This document shows positions 46,190 to 58,300 of a stretch of DNA of 64,000 bases, piece after piece. Every line of letters starts with the position of its first letter. Position 1 is the first letter of the stretch. The notes beneath the pieces are model-generated. The model saw only the letters and a program-made list of their open reading frames with translations, had not been told where the DNA came from and did not search any database. Made by a program: the position numbers and the translations under genes. This stretch comes from Struthio camelus (taxonomy: Eukaryota; Chordata; Aves; Struthioniformes; Struthionidae): NCBI RefSeq assembly GCF_040807025.1, contig NC_090946.1:6552001-6616000 (forward strand). The letters are read 5' to 3'.

Positions 46190-47650
46190 GTTTGCCGTTA
46201 TCTTTGCTGCCTTACATCTGCCTTAGGCCTCCTCGTTGCAGTCTTTCTCCTTTCCCTTCCTCCCCTTAGACACGTCCTGTGTGGTTTCCAAGACATGTTA
46301 ACCCCATCTTCTGTGCCCATAACTGAGGCTCGAAAGGAAGGCAGACAGCAGGAAAGGAAGGCAAAAGGAAAAAAGCGGCTTTTTGATAGGAAGCCGACAG
46401 TCTTAAAACCCATTAGGCTAGTAACTGGGGTGGAGTTATCTCATCTAACTTTAGGAAGCCAAACTTAAGGTCTGACCTGGTTCTCCGGGCTCCCTCCCTA
46501 GGCTGTGGAGAAAAACGGGCCCTTCCAGAGAGCCCTTCACCCAATCGATCCCAGAGAGCGGTGGCACTGCAGAAGGACTGCACGTCTCTAGCCGTTATGT
46601 CTGCCACCGGAGGAAAATGATAATCCTGTCTAAATGTAGTCTCACGTGTGCTAGGAGTGTATCAAAGCATCTGGAAAGGACTCTCGCCACGTGGTGAGCC
46701 GAAATCCCGAATTCCAATTGTGACTCTGTGAAATACTGGGGTGCCAGAGGATTTCCTGGAACTGAGAAAGAGGTAGAAAAGCATGAGCAGACTAGTCAAA
46801 GAGATGACCCTTTCCGTTAAAGGAACGGGAGCCTGGAGGAGGGCTCTTCAGGAAGGAAAAGAGACAGCTGAGAGAGGTAGGAGAGAGCTGCCTGGAACGA
46901 AGTGCTGTGGGAAAGGGGAACAAGGCAAGTCTCGGTGTCCTTCAACAGCAGCTGGAGCTAGGAGGTGCCATACTGGAAGAGAGAAGAAAAGGAGGTATTC
47001 TTTCAGCCCCAAAGGGTTGGAGAATGGAAGCAAATTAAAGGGCGTGCTTGATTTGTGGCCTCTTGGAGACAGGAGAGCGAAGGAGAATTGCTGCTCTAAC
47101 TTGTGCTGTTGTTGTTGGTGGTGGTGCTAGAAACAGATCCCCTCACGTGAGGCACAGTGACACGAAGAAGTCATTGCCTAGTGAGGAGAACAACAGCTTC
47201 TTTGACTACTCCCTCAAGAAAAACATAAAATAAACACACTCCTTTTATTTTGGAAACACTCTCTCTTCTTCTTTTTGCTTCGAGCCTAATTAGGAATAGT
47301 AGGAAAAAATGACATCACATTCCCCAAGAAAAAACACCGGTATTTACTGCATTTGTTCCTTTAATGATTGGAGATGGGGGGGGGTCTTATTTAGGCTGTG
47401 TATTGGCTTTGGTACATCAGGAAAATGGCAGACCAAGCTGACCAAACAGTGTGTGTCCACTTGGCACATTGTGAATAGCTCTCGAGATAACACTGACCTT
47501 AACGACTATGTCCCTAGTGAATAGAAAAGGGCACCTGCTCACACGCAGTTTTACACACGCACACCCCCCCAAATTAAGATGTAAATCTTAAATCCTATCC
47601 TAGGGGATCATCTTAATTATCTGCATGGCAGACAGCTACAGTTATTTTGG
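46190..47650. other. No recognised gene
   Basis: This is moderate-GC unique sequence. A plus-strand AATAAA lies at 47229-47234 and a donor-like GTG|GTGAGC near 46695, so a rightward transcript from CpG island 2 is possible but not demonstrated. The longest frame, 46783-47130 (115 codons, ending in a Cys/Trp-rich tail from a GTTGTTGTTGGTGG run), has no family resemblance. Confidence 0.4.
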
Positions 47651-47675
47651 ATGCCTTAGTGCATCATAGCGAGTG

Positions 47676-48616
47676 GGGTACCCCAGGGGTCGATACTGGC
47701 TTCAATCCTGTTCAAGTTGTTCCTCAGAAACTTGGCTGAAGGGACAGCGTGCACCCTCAGCGAGTTTGCGGCTGTTCTGAACTGGGAGGTATGGTTGCAA
47801 CCCTGGAGGGTTGTAGCGCCGTTCAGTGGGAGCTCGACAGGCTGGAGAGATGGGCAGAGGGGAAGCTCATGAAGTTCAAGCCAAGGAAGGGCAGAGTCCT
47901 GCCCTGCAGGAGAAACACCCTGGTGCAGCAGTACAGGCTGGGGAGTGAGGTGCTGGGAGTGCAGGTGGCCAGCAAGTTGAGCACGAGGCAGCAACGTGCC
48001 CTTGTGGCCAAGAAGGCCAATGATCTCCCGGGCTGCAGTAGGCAAAGCACTGGCAGCAGGTGGAGGGCGGTCATCCTCTCCCTCTCCTCAGCCCTGGTGA
48101 GGCCTCGCCTGGAGTCCTGGGTGCAGGGGTGGGCTCCCCAATACAAGAGAGACATGGAGCTAGTGCAGTGAGTGCAGCTGAGGGTTCCTCAGATGCTGAA
48201 GGGATGGGGGCATAGGAGGAAAGGCTGCGAGAGCTGGGCCTGTTCAGCATGGAGAAGAGAAGACTTGGGGGGAGGATCTGACCAATGGGTAGAAATATCT
48301 GAAGGGAGGGTGTCAAGAGGATGGGGCCAGAGCCTTGTCAGAGGGGCCCACTGACAGGAGGAGAGGCAGTGAGCACAAACTGAAGCACAGGCAGGTCCGT
48401 CGGACCATGAGGACAAACGTCTTTGCTGTGGGAGTGACGGAGCGCTGGAACAGGCTGCCCAGCGAGGTCGTGTAGTCCCCATCCGTGGCCATAGTCAAAA
48501 GGCATCTGGCTAGGGTGCTGGGCAGCCCGCTCTAGGTGACCCTGCTGGAGCAGAGGGGTTGGACTAGATGATCTCCAGAGGTCCCTTCCAACCTCCACCG
48601 CTCTGTGAGTCTGTGA
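47676..48616 (+). mobile_element. CR1 non-LTR retrotransposon, 5'-truncated
   Basis: The fragment begins in the reverse transcriptase domain (codons for SGVPQGSIL near 47678). It continues through the C-terminal part of the second open reading frame, with [32 protein letters not shown] and [13 protein letters not shown], reading intact to a stop at 48169-48171. The characteristic CR1 3' untranslated region follows (TGGACTAGATGATCTCCAGA near 48562). It ends near CTCTGTGAGTCTGTGA, where CR1 elements normally carry short 8-base tails. Several codons are missing or altered compared with active elements, and the 5' part is absent, so it cannot move on its own. It lies just upstream of the MROH-family gene, in the same orientation. 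Confidence 0.9.
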
Positions 48617-49358
48617 CCAGAGCCCCATGGAGGCGCAGAGGCAGACAGAGGTGCCCTTGAGGGGCAGGCAGCCCTGCGCCCCTGAAGGGATGTGCCCTGC
48701 CCCTCCCTAGGGCGGCGGGTCACAGCAGGGGCCTTTGTGACCCCATGGCGCCCCATGGTGTTGTTGGGCACCACTATGGCATGAGCAAGGCAGTGTCCGG
48801 GAGGACGGCAACAGGAAAGGAAGGAGCACGCAGGGCTGCTGAAGGAGCCCTTGAGCGCGCGATGTCTTTCCCTGTCGCCCCGGGCAGCCCCACAGTGCGA
48901 GGCGTTTCCCCAAGGCACCCCCAGCTCAGACCTGGGTAAGAGGGCTGGGGCTGGGGCTGAGCAGCTCCCCAGGGCCTCAAGGGGGCCCTCGGCCATGGCC
49001 ATGGCCAGGAGAGGAAGGAGCAGGCAGGGTGATGGGGTGGGGCTGGAGCTAAGGTGCAGGAGAGCTGGCGCCAGGGCCCAGCACACCTGCAGCGGGCAGG
49101 GGGACGCCAATGTCCCGCAGGGAACCACCCTCTGCTGGTGGGGTTAGCGAAAGGTTTTCCTTCCAAGAACATCTTGGCAAAGCCTGCGGGCATTTTCCAA
49201 ATGACACCTTTCGCATGGAAAAGCCACAGCCGTGGGCTCGGCCTTCTCCAGCCAGGCTGTCTGCTAAGCCCAGGGGGACAGTGCAACTGTTTCCAGGTGC
49301 CAGGCCTGGCCTTAGGCTCCTCCATTCCCAACGTCCCCCTTTTCTTCCTCCCTGCAGG
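48617..49358 (+). promoter_or_regulatory. 5' flank and probable untranslated leader of the MROH-family gene
   Basis: This lies between the CR1 tail and the first coding exon. A donor-like CTGG|GTAAGAG ends a possible untranslated exon at 48935. A pyrimidine-rich tract (TTTTCTTCCTCCCTGCAG) ends at 49357, right before the exon that carries the first ATG. The true start of transcription is not visible: no TATA box or strong CpG island is evident. Confidence 0.4.
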
Positions 49359-52300
49359 ATGGAGAGGAGACCTCCCAGGCACCCCCGGGTGGCCTGGGAG
49401 AAGAAGGATGGCTCCGTCAGCCGCCCTAGGGTGGCTTTGAAGGAGAAGGAGGAGGATGGACCCCCCAGGCACCCCAGGGTGGCCTGGGAGAAGGAAAAGA
49501 AGGATGGCTCCATCAGCTGCCCTAGGGCAGCTTTGAAGGAGAAGGAGGAGGATGGACCCCCCAGGCACCCCAGGGTGGCCTGGGAGAAGGATGGCTCCGT
49601 CAGCCGCCCTAGCGTGGCTTTGAAGGAGAAGGAGGAGGATGGACCCCCCAGGCACCCCAGGGTGGCCTGGGAGAAGAAGGATGGCTCCATCAGCTGCCCT
49701 AGGGCGGCTTTGAAGGAGAAGGAGGAGGATGGACCCCCCAGGCACCCCAGGGTGGCCTGGGAGAAGGAAAAGGAGGATGGCTCCATCAGGTGCCCTGAGG
49801 TGGCTTTGAAGGAGGAGGACAGATCCCCCAGGCTCCCAAGGGTGGCCTGGGAGGAGGATGAGAAGGATGGCTCCATCAGCTGCCCTAGGGTGGCTTTGAA
49901 GGAGGAGGAAGAGGATGGACCTCCCAGGCACCCAAAGGAAGCCTTGGAGGAGGAGGAGGAGGACGGAGGCCCTTCAGAGAGCCACCCCAGGAGGGCCTGG
50001 GAAGAGGAGGAGGAGGAGGAGGAGGAGGAGGAGGACGAGGACGAGGACGAGGAGGAGGACGAGGACGAGGACGAGGACGAGGAGGAGGGTGGACCCTCCA
50101 CCTACACCAGGGTTGCCTGGGAGGAGGAGGAGGAGGAGGATGGAGGCCCTTCAGGGAGCAGCTCGCAGCCGGAGCAGTGCTCGCTCCAGCCATTGCAGCC
50201 AGGTGAGTGAGTGGGCACCCCTGGGCTGGGCAGGACCGGGGGCTGCGAGCCCATAGCTGGGCACAGGCCTCAACTGGTCCCTGTCTCCTGCCAGCCCCGA
50301 CAGCTCTGCCCACTCTCTTTCTTGGTCACATCTAGGGCAGCTTCTGCCAGGAGAGGAGGAAGCCCTGGGAAGCATGCGCACCTTTCTGCGAAGCGGAGGC
50401 AAGGTAACGGCAGGCACTTGTGCCTGGGCTGTGCCTGCATCTCCTGGTGGGTGGCCCCTGCACGTGCAACGCTCAGGCGGCCCCGCAAGGGCTGCTGGCT
50501 GTGCAGAGCTGCTCCCGTAGAGGCACGCCACGCACCACTGCGTGGCCGCAAACGCTCCGGTGCTGCTGCCCATGCCTCTGGCGCACTTATGCTCTCCGTC
50601 TCTCTCGTCCTGCTGCTGCCAGGAAGAGGCCGAGAAGCTGCAGTTTCTGGCCGACGTGTGCATCCTCTGCAGAGGCGCCAGCACGGATGTCTTGCTGCGG
50701 GTCCTGCTTTTCCTGTGCAGGGTGGATCTGGCAAAGGCAATCGAGGTGAGGGCGCAGGCCGGGGCCTGGGGGAGTGGGCAAGCCTAGCCGGGCACTGGCA
50801 CACCAGGGAGGCCAGGACTGGGGTGCGTGAGCGTGGGAAGGTGGGGAGCCCTTGCTCGTGAGCGCAGCCCTGCCCACTGCAGGGCTCCAGAAGCCACCGA
50901 GAGCGGGGCGACGAGGGGGCTGCCCTGGGTGCCAGCGCTGGGGTGCGACGGGGGCACCTGGGCTCTGCCGGCCTGGCAGGCTCCTCGCTGGCTGCTGACA
51001 GCTCCCACGCCGCGTCCTCGCTGCGCTCTCCAGGTGCTGTTGCGAGAGGAGCCCGTGGAGCAGCTGAGCACTGCGGTGCGGCAGCAAGCCTTCCTCGCCA
51101 TCGCTGCAATGAGGTAGCTGCCCCAGCCCCTGCCTTGCTCAAGGCCTCCACAGCCTACGGACCTGACGGCACCAGCTGCAGCTGGGCGGCATCTCCCGTT
51201 CGGGGGCAGTCTGAGCGAGGCGTCTGCGGAGCCTCTGCTCTCCCCTGCACGGGCCTTGACAGTGCTGGAGACGGGAGGGCAGAGAGGGCCCCGGGACCCT
51301 GTCCAGTGTCTCTGGACTTTGCTCACGAAGGCTGAGGCAGGAGATGCAGAGGGTATCGGGCACATGCTGCCGGCCCGTCCTCTGTCCCTGGGCCAGCATC
51401 ACAGGAGGAAGAGGCGCCTCCCCAGGGGCCTCCCCACCTCGCAGCCCTAGCAGCATAGGCTCTGCCGCCCACGAGCTCTGGAGGTGCCACTGTCAGCCGC
51501 CGGCTCTGAGCAGCGCCTCTCCCTCCTTGCAGCAAAGCGAAGCTGGTGCTAGATGGCAACCAGAAGACAAGCCTCCTCCAGTCCTGCTTCTGCGCGGTCT
51601 TCTTCCTTCCTCCGACAGAGCACATGCAGAGCCTGCAGGCTGCCCTCTACTCCAAGGTACGCCCTGGCCGAGGGCTGCAGAGCCCGACAGTCCCCCTGGG
51701 CTGGTCCCCGGCTGCTCTGTGCCGAGAGATGAGCGCAAGCTCCAAGCCAGAGCAGCACTGCAGCGCGGCTTTCCCACCCTCGTGCCTTTTCCCCCTTGCC
51801 CTGGCGATGGCCCCGTGTAGTGTCGCCAAGCTGGTCCTCGTGCGGCAGCTCCTCTGCCCTAAGCCTCTCCCTAGGCACCGCAGGGCCCTGGGTGGCCCCC
51901 TCAGGCTGCAGGGATTCAAGCCCCTCTCCTGCAGGCAGGGGGCTCCAGGGAAGAAGTGCCACAAGCCTCTGTCTTCCTTGCAGACGCTGGCTGCCCTGGA
52001 CAGCATGCTGCAGGCGCTGGTGCTCACATGTCTCTCGCCTGCTCTCCTGGAGCTGCAGAACATCCTGCAGGTGTGGCATTTACGCAAAGAGTGGCCTTCA
52101 CAGGGACCGACTGTTTCTCACCCCAAAACAAAGGGACTCTCTGGAGGGGACCTCCCTCTGCTCGGCCCCGCAGCGCTAGGGGCAGAGAGCATGCTGCAGG
52201 GAGAGGAGCGTCTCCCTCGGGGGAGCGAGGCTTCCCCACCGTGCTCTTCTGCAAGCCCAGTGTCTCCTGGCTGCAGTCAAGAGTCCTTTCTTGCCCACCC

Positions 52301-55300
52301 GACTCCTGCAGTGGAAGGCAAAGCCCTAAGCCCTGGCCCTCCGCGACAGGAGGGCCCAGCGGGCCCTTTCGGGCAAGCAGCAGAGGCTGCAGGAGCCACG
52401 GGAGCCTGCTGCCTGCCTGGCTCCAGCCGCTCAGCCGAGGGGACTTGTCCCTAGTTTGGGGGGACTCGCAAGGCAAGAACCCACTTACGGGCTTTGCTCC
52501 TGCTCCCAGGAGCTGAAGGGCAAAGCCGAGCGGGCATCAGCAGAGCTGCCTCGCTTGCAGCAGCTGGCAGGTCACCGCGCAGACCAGCAGCTTTTCTCCT
52601 CCCAGGTCCTGCTGCCCTTCCTGCGGTCCAAGCAAGCAGCCACGCGCCAGAGGGCTGTGGGGCGCATTGCCGAGCTCACGCAGCTCCTGGTCATCCCTCC
52701 CTTGCTCAAGGTAAGCCGCCTCAGGTCCAGGCAACCTCCAGCTGCCCCATCACCCCTCCATGGTGCTCCGGAGCCTTCTGCAGCTCCGCGCTGCCTCCAA
52801 GGGAAGCCTGGCTACAAGGTAGGGCACTCAGCAAGGCCCTGCCCTGAAGCTATGCTCTTGGCCATGCCTCGGTGGCCTTCCTTCTGCAGGCCCTGCTCTC
52901 TCAGATGCCACCTCTGCTCGCAGCCCTGGGCAGGGCAGCACTGCCCTGGGCACACGCTGTGGGCCCAACAGCTCTGGCAGCCCTCCCTGCCCAGCCCCTT
53001 TGGTAGGCCCTCCACAGCTCCCGCTCACCTGCGGTCCAGTCACGGCTTAAATGTGGCCTCGGGGCTTTGGTGGCAAGCAGCACCCTTCAGCCCTGCCTCC
53101 CTCCCCCAGGTCCGCTCGCCCTTGGAAAGAAGCAGTGACGGCCCTGACGACTGCAGAAGGAAGCAGTTCTCCATCCTGGGCAGGCTGGTGGGACACGTCA
53201 TCCTGTGCTGTGCCTGCCAGGACCAAGGCACCAGTCACGGAGCTGCAGAAGCTCTTCATCACCTGTACACGTTCATCCTACAGGAAGAAAGTAAGAGAAG
53301 CGGCCGCAGGCTGAGTCCTTCCACACACGCACAGAGCCAGGCAAGGGCAGGCAAGGCACCGTGCTGCCTCAGCCACTCTCCGCAGCAGCAGCAAAGCGCC
53401 AGAAACTCCTGCATTGTAGGCGCAGGGCAAGCACTGCGTAAAGGCCAGGGCTCACAGAGCCCAGGCTCAGTGTAGCGGGCCCGTAAGCAGGAGGCCATGG
53501 GGGATGTGACCTGTAGCCAGCTCTCTGGGGAGAGAGGGGGCATGCACACACTACTTAATAAACAGCAGCCACCTCCTAGACTTCACGCAGGGCCGTCAGC
53601 TGCCTTGCTGGAATCCCTCGCCCGCTTACCAACGGGCTGGAAAACCTTCAGCAGCCCCTGCTCCTCTTAGGGCTTGTGTCTCGCTTCCTACTAGAACGGC
53701 TGCTCAAACGCCTCTGCCTTGTGGTAGTCTTAAAAGCCGTTTCCCCTCCCACCTGCCTTGCGATAGGCCCAGGACTTCCCTGGAAAGCCTGCTCCCCATC
53801 CATTTCTGGCACGCCTGCTTTCTCTGCCAGCAACGTTTCTCGCTGAGGCCTGCAGGGTACCACCTCTGAGTCACCATCCTCCCTCCTAATTGCCGTGTGT
53901 CTCCCCTCCTGTCCAGGCATGGAGCTGTCCCACGATAGCCCAAAGCACCTGCAGATCCAAAAGGACAGGGAAGAGGCAAAAAGCCGCCTTTCGCCGCCCA
54001 ACGACGTTAGGGAAATCACGGCGGTAAGGAGCGTCTCCGTTGCTGGGACTGCCAGCCGTGGGGTCAGCATGATGCTCAGATGGACAGAAGGACCCTTTGA
54101 CAGGGGGACTAACGGGTGCTTGCCATCATCGGGCAGGGGGCTCACCTTGTTCTTGAGCATGGACTAGCCACAAGTTTGTGGCCTGGCCCCCTCCCCCCCC
54201 CCAGAGCTCTGCTTCCCCACAGGAGCAGCAGAGGGGCACCCTGAGCCCAACCGCCCACTTCCTGCCTGGGGCCATCACCCAGCCCAGCTCAACCCCTGCT
54301 CCTGGCTCTCCTGGCAGCACAGAGGCAGCACTGCCACACGCTTCTCTCCAGAGCCGCTCTCACTGCTCAGCTGGGCAGCAGCCAGCAGCACAAGGGCACT
54401 GCGTGTGATGCATCTCTCTTCCCTGCCTCCTTTCTGCTCTAGATGTTTGCAAAATACCTCCAGGCCTCGGAGAGAGCAGATCTCATTGTCGTAGCCATCA
54501 GGGCCATGAGCTGCTGCAGTGCCTTTGTCACACAGGCAGCCGCTCACATGCTGGATGTGCTGGTGACAGAGGACGCCTCTCAGCTGAAGCACGTAAGTCA
54601 CCCGCGGCTGGCATGGCCGGGGCTCGAGGCCTGCAGGGCATTGTTTTTCCTCTGAACGCAGGTCTCCCTCCCAGGCACCTAAGAGCCTTTGAGGCCAGCA
54701 CGGAGCGGTGGGAAGGGAAGCAGTTCTTGGTGGGAGCTGGAGAAATGCCTCCCTCCATGCCATGTGCCCTGCAGGTGGCCATCATCATGAGGTGCATGTG
54801 CAGCTGCCTGATGGCCATCAAAGAGGCGTCTGCCCGGCACAGCGTGAACAGGGCTCTTCTGGAGCTGACCTGCGCACACCCTCACGAGGCAGTCCTGAGC
54901 CTCTTGTACTGTTCGCCGGCATGCAACAGGTACGGGGCTCAGCTGCCTGCAGGGCTCAGGGCCCAGCAGCCTTGGGAGCTCATGCCATGGGGGCTACCAG
55001 AGAGGTGGAGATCTCCAGGACCCCTGCTGAGGGACTGGCCCCAGTGCTGGTGCATGAGCCAGGGCTGCAGCAGGCAGAGGTGATCAGGCCTGCCTGGAGC
55101 GCTGCTCGAGTGAGCCGCAGAGCCTGGCTACCTTGGTGCCTGCCTGCCCCATAAGGAACTGCAGCTCGGCCACGTGCTGCTGGTGGGGCAGGGCGCACTG
55201 GCTGTTGCTAGCAAAGGGCAGTGGGCAGAGGCAGGGCTGGTGGCCAGCCTGGGCCCTCCAGGGCAGCCAGGCCACGGCGCGCCCAAGGCAGCCTGCTGAC

Positions 55301-58300
55301 AGAGCGCTCGGGGCCTACAGCGCTGCCAAGGCCATGTGGCGGGTGATGGTCTCGGAGCCCGGCGCTGCAGAGAAGGTGCTGCCCGAACTACTGAGGCTGC
55401 TGGAGGACTCTGGGACCCATGCTGCTGGACCACTGGGCAAGACATCCGCCTTCATCGGGAACAACGCGGGCATCCTTTCGTGGGCTGTGAGTTTCCAGGC
55501 GAGGCCTCCATCACCTTCAGGGCTGCGCTTGCCTCCCCAGGCAAGAGGCAGCGCTCCCTTTCGCCTTCCCCATCTGCCCCCCAAGCTGGCACCTCCCACA
55601 GGGCGCGCACACACCTCAGGGCCATGGCCAGCAGGGCTCTGCCCAGCGTCTAGCCTCTGCTGGGCCAGTGCACTGGGCTGCCGAGCACCGCCTGGAGCCC
55701 TGCGCGCACAAGCACGAGGCCTGCCTGGGCAGCTCTCTGGCCTCCTGGGTCTCTGCATCTCCTGGCCTTCCTCAGCAGGCTGGAAGCTTGTGTTAGGGGC
55801 AGGCTTAGCGGTTGGGGCCGGGCTCAGGGCCAGGCAGGGCCCACGCACAGCCCAAGCAGGCTGCAAGGGCTGACACAGGAGATACGCGAGAGCCGCCCCC
55901 CAGGTTGATGTCCATGCCCACGCAGGGAGGCTCGATGGGCCCATGTCACAAACAGGAGCTGAGCCTCAAGAGCTTCCATGACTTAGCCCTGCCCAGACAG
56001 CCAGGCCGCGCGCACACTGCGCTGCATCTGCTGGGGCGCAGGGCAGCGCCTGAGCCTCACGCCCCAAGCTCGGCCAGGGCAACACCGTCTCATCATTGAC
56101 AACCGTCTCTGGGGGTTTGTTGCAGGCAACCAGGGCGCTGCACGAGATTCTCCATCAGCCCCTCTGCCCCCAGGAGGTGAAGCTCTTTTTCCCCCAACTC
56201 CTCCTGGCACTGCTCTTCCGCATTTCCCTCGCTCTCGAGATGATGCCAGAGGAGGTTGCTGTCTTCTGGGGGGAATGCCAACAGCATCAGGCTGCTGCCT
56301 CCAGCCCCACCAGGTACTGCCTCCCACTTCCCCCACCTCTGCCCTGCACCTGGGGCCAAGGCCAGGGCTCCCAGGGTGACCTGGCCTTTCCTCTGCGGGC
56401 AGGTGCGCAGCAGAGGCCATGAAAGCACTGCTCTGCTGGGCTAACTACAAGAGCCAAGTGCTTGCCATGGAGAGCAAGGGCGCCTGGGACATGCTCCTCA
56501 CTGCCGCCACCCACCACTGCGGAGTGGCTTTGCTGGCCATGTGAGAGCCCCCTCCTCCCCGCTCTCCCCTAGCCCTTCTCCCCACTGGTGGGACACCCTA
56601 TACAATCCCCTTCCTCGTGGCTGACAGGCCGGCCCCAGCTCTCCACAAAGGAGCTGCACTCTCAGCCCTCGTCACTGAGGGATGGCACAGGGGAACGACA
56701 AAGGGCTGGGGGGGGGGGGGAGTGTGCAGTGGGGGGGGGGGTGTCTCTCTGTCGCTGCCCAGCTCTGAGAGCTCCTGGAGGAGAGCTGGTGTTACCAGGC
56801 ACAAAAGAGGGTGATGCACAGCAGCAGTCGCCTCCCCCACCCCCACCCCCACCCCGGGCAGCCCAGCAGGGAAGGGGCAGGAGGCACAGGGGAACACTGC
56901 AAGAGCCCGCGGGGTGGGGGCACGGGGCATGACTCCACAGTGGGCAGGACATGGGTTATGCTGCAAGGCAGACTTCAGGGCAGGAAGGGAGCTTCTCCAG
57001 CCTCCTCCACCAAAACGAGCCTCCTCATGTTGGGCACTGCCTTTCTAATGGCAAGGTGCAGCGGCAAAACAAATGCTGCTGGAGCTGAGCACAAACATGG
57101 CCTCGCCCTGCCTGGCCTGGCCTGGCCTGTGGGAGAACACCTAGACTGGGCAGTGCCATCCCACAAGAGGTTGGCCTGCCCTGCTCAAGGCCAACGCTAC
57201 CTTTTTCCCCCCTGCCAGAGAGATGAGGAAGGCCCCCAGGCCCCAGCGTGCCTACATCTTCTACCACCTGCTAGAGCTGCTCAGCAGGGAGAAGCCCTCC
57301 CATGAGATCCCTGCTATGGCTTTCCTCGTCGAGGTGAGCTCAGCGGCCAGCGGTGCATCTCTGGGGTGCCTCAAACCACTCTGCTCTCTTGTGCCCACCA
57401 CTGCACCGTGGGTGGCAATGAATGGAGTAGGGTGGTGGGTGCACTCCGAGCAGTACCTCGGTCCATTTCTGGTGGGGGAACGCTTGCCACTACCTGTATT
57501 TCCTATCTATCTGCTTTGTGCCTGCTCTCCCTACTCAACTGCTCCTCAGAGGCATGACAGTAAGAGGCTGCAGCTGGTGGCCAGGCCTGGAGGAACAAGC
57601 GAGCTAGCTGCACAGCGTGCCCTGAGGCACAGGACAGGGCCACAGGGGCTCTCGCAACCACTGCTGCCTTCAGGCTGGCCCTTGCCCGGGTCTGGTGGCC
57701 TTGCCCTCAGCTGGTGGTTGGATCCAGCACTGCAGGATATGGGGAGTCCTGCAGCTTTGTCAGTCTGCCACTGCTGTGTGTGTTTCAGCTGCTGGGCTGT
57801 GCTGACCTCAGAGGAGAGGACCATCACATCCTGAACCTCTTCCTGAGATACCTGCAAAGCCAGAGCTCGGTGATGCGCAGGCTGGTGTTCAGGGGCCTCC
57901 TCAGGCTGTGGGAGAGACCCGAGATGGTGAGCGAGCGGGGACAGCCAGCTGAAGCCATGCCAGAGGCCTGGGGCTGGGCAGGAGGGGCTGGGTAACTCAG
58001 TAGCTTACAGCTCAAGAGCTGTCCTCTTCCTCTGCCCACTTTGGGAGTCCTTTGGGACAGGGCCCTGGCTCTGCTGCACAAAGAGAAAGGCACCGGTGCC
58101 GGCGGCAGACCCCAGCCCTGCACCAAGCAAGCCACCTCCAAACCACCTCAGTCACAAGAATGCTGTGCTGAAGGAAATTGCACTTCCCACAGGCAAGGAA
58201 AATGCAGACCCTGGTGCCAGCCCTCATGGAGAGCCTGCAGGACACAGACACGGACATCCGCGAGAAGGCCCTAGCTCTGCTCAGCAGCATGATCCATCTC

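Noticed and set aside
47749..48171. 140-codon plus frame as a host gene
   Set aside because: Its sequence matches the C-terminal part of CR1 retrotransposon ORF2, so it is annotated as the mobile element.
49049..50101. 350-codon minus frame with long poly-Ser
   Set aside because: It is the antisense shadow of the GAG-rich first coding exon of the MROH-family gene.
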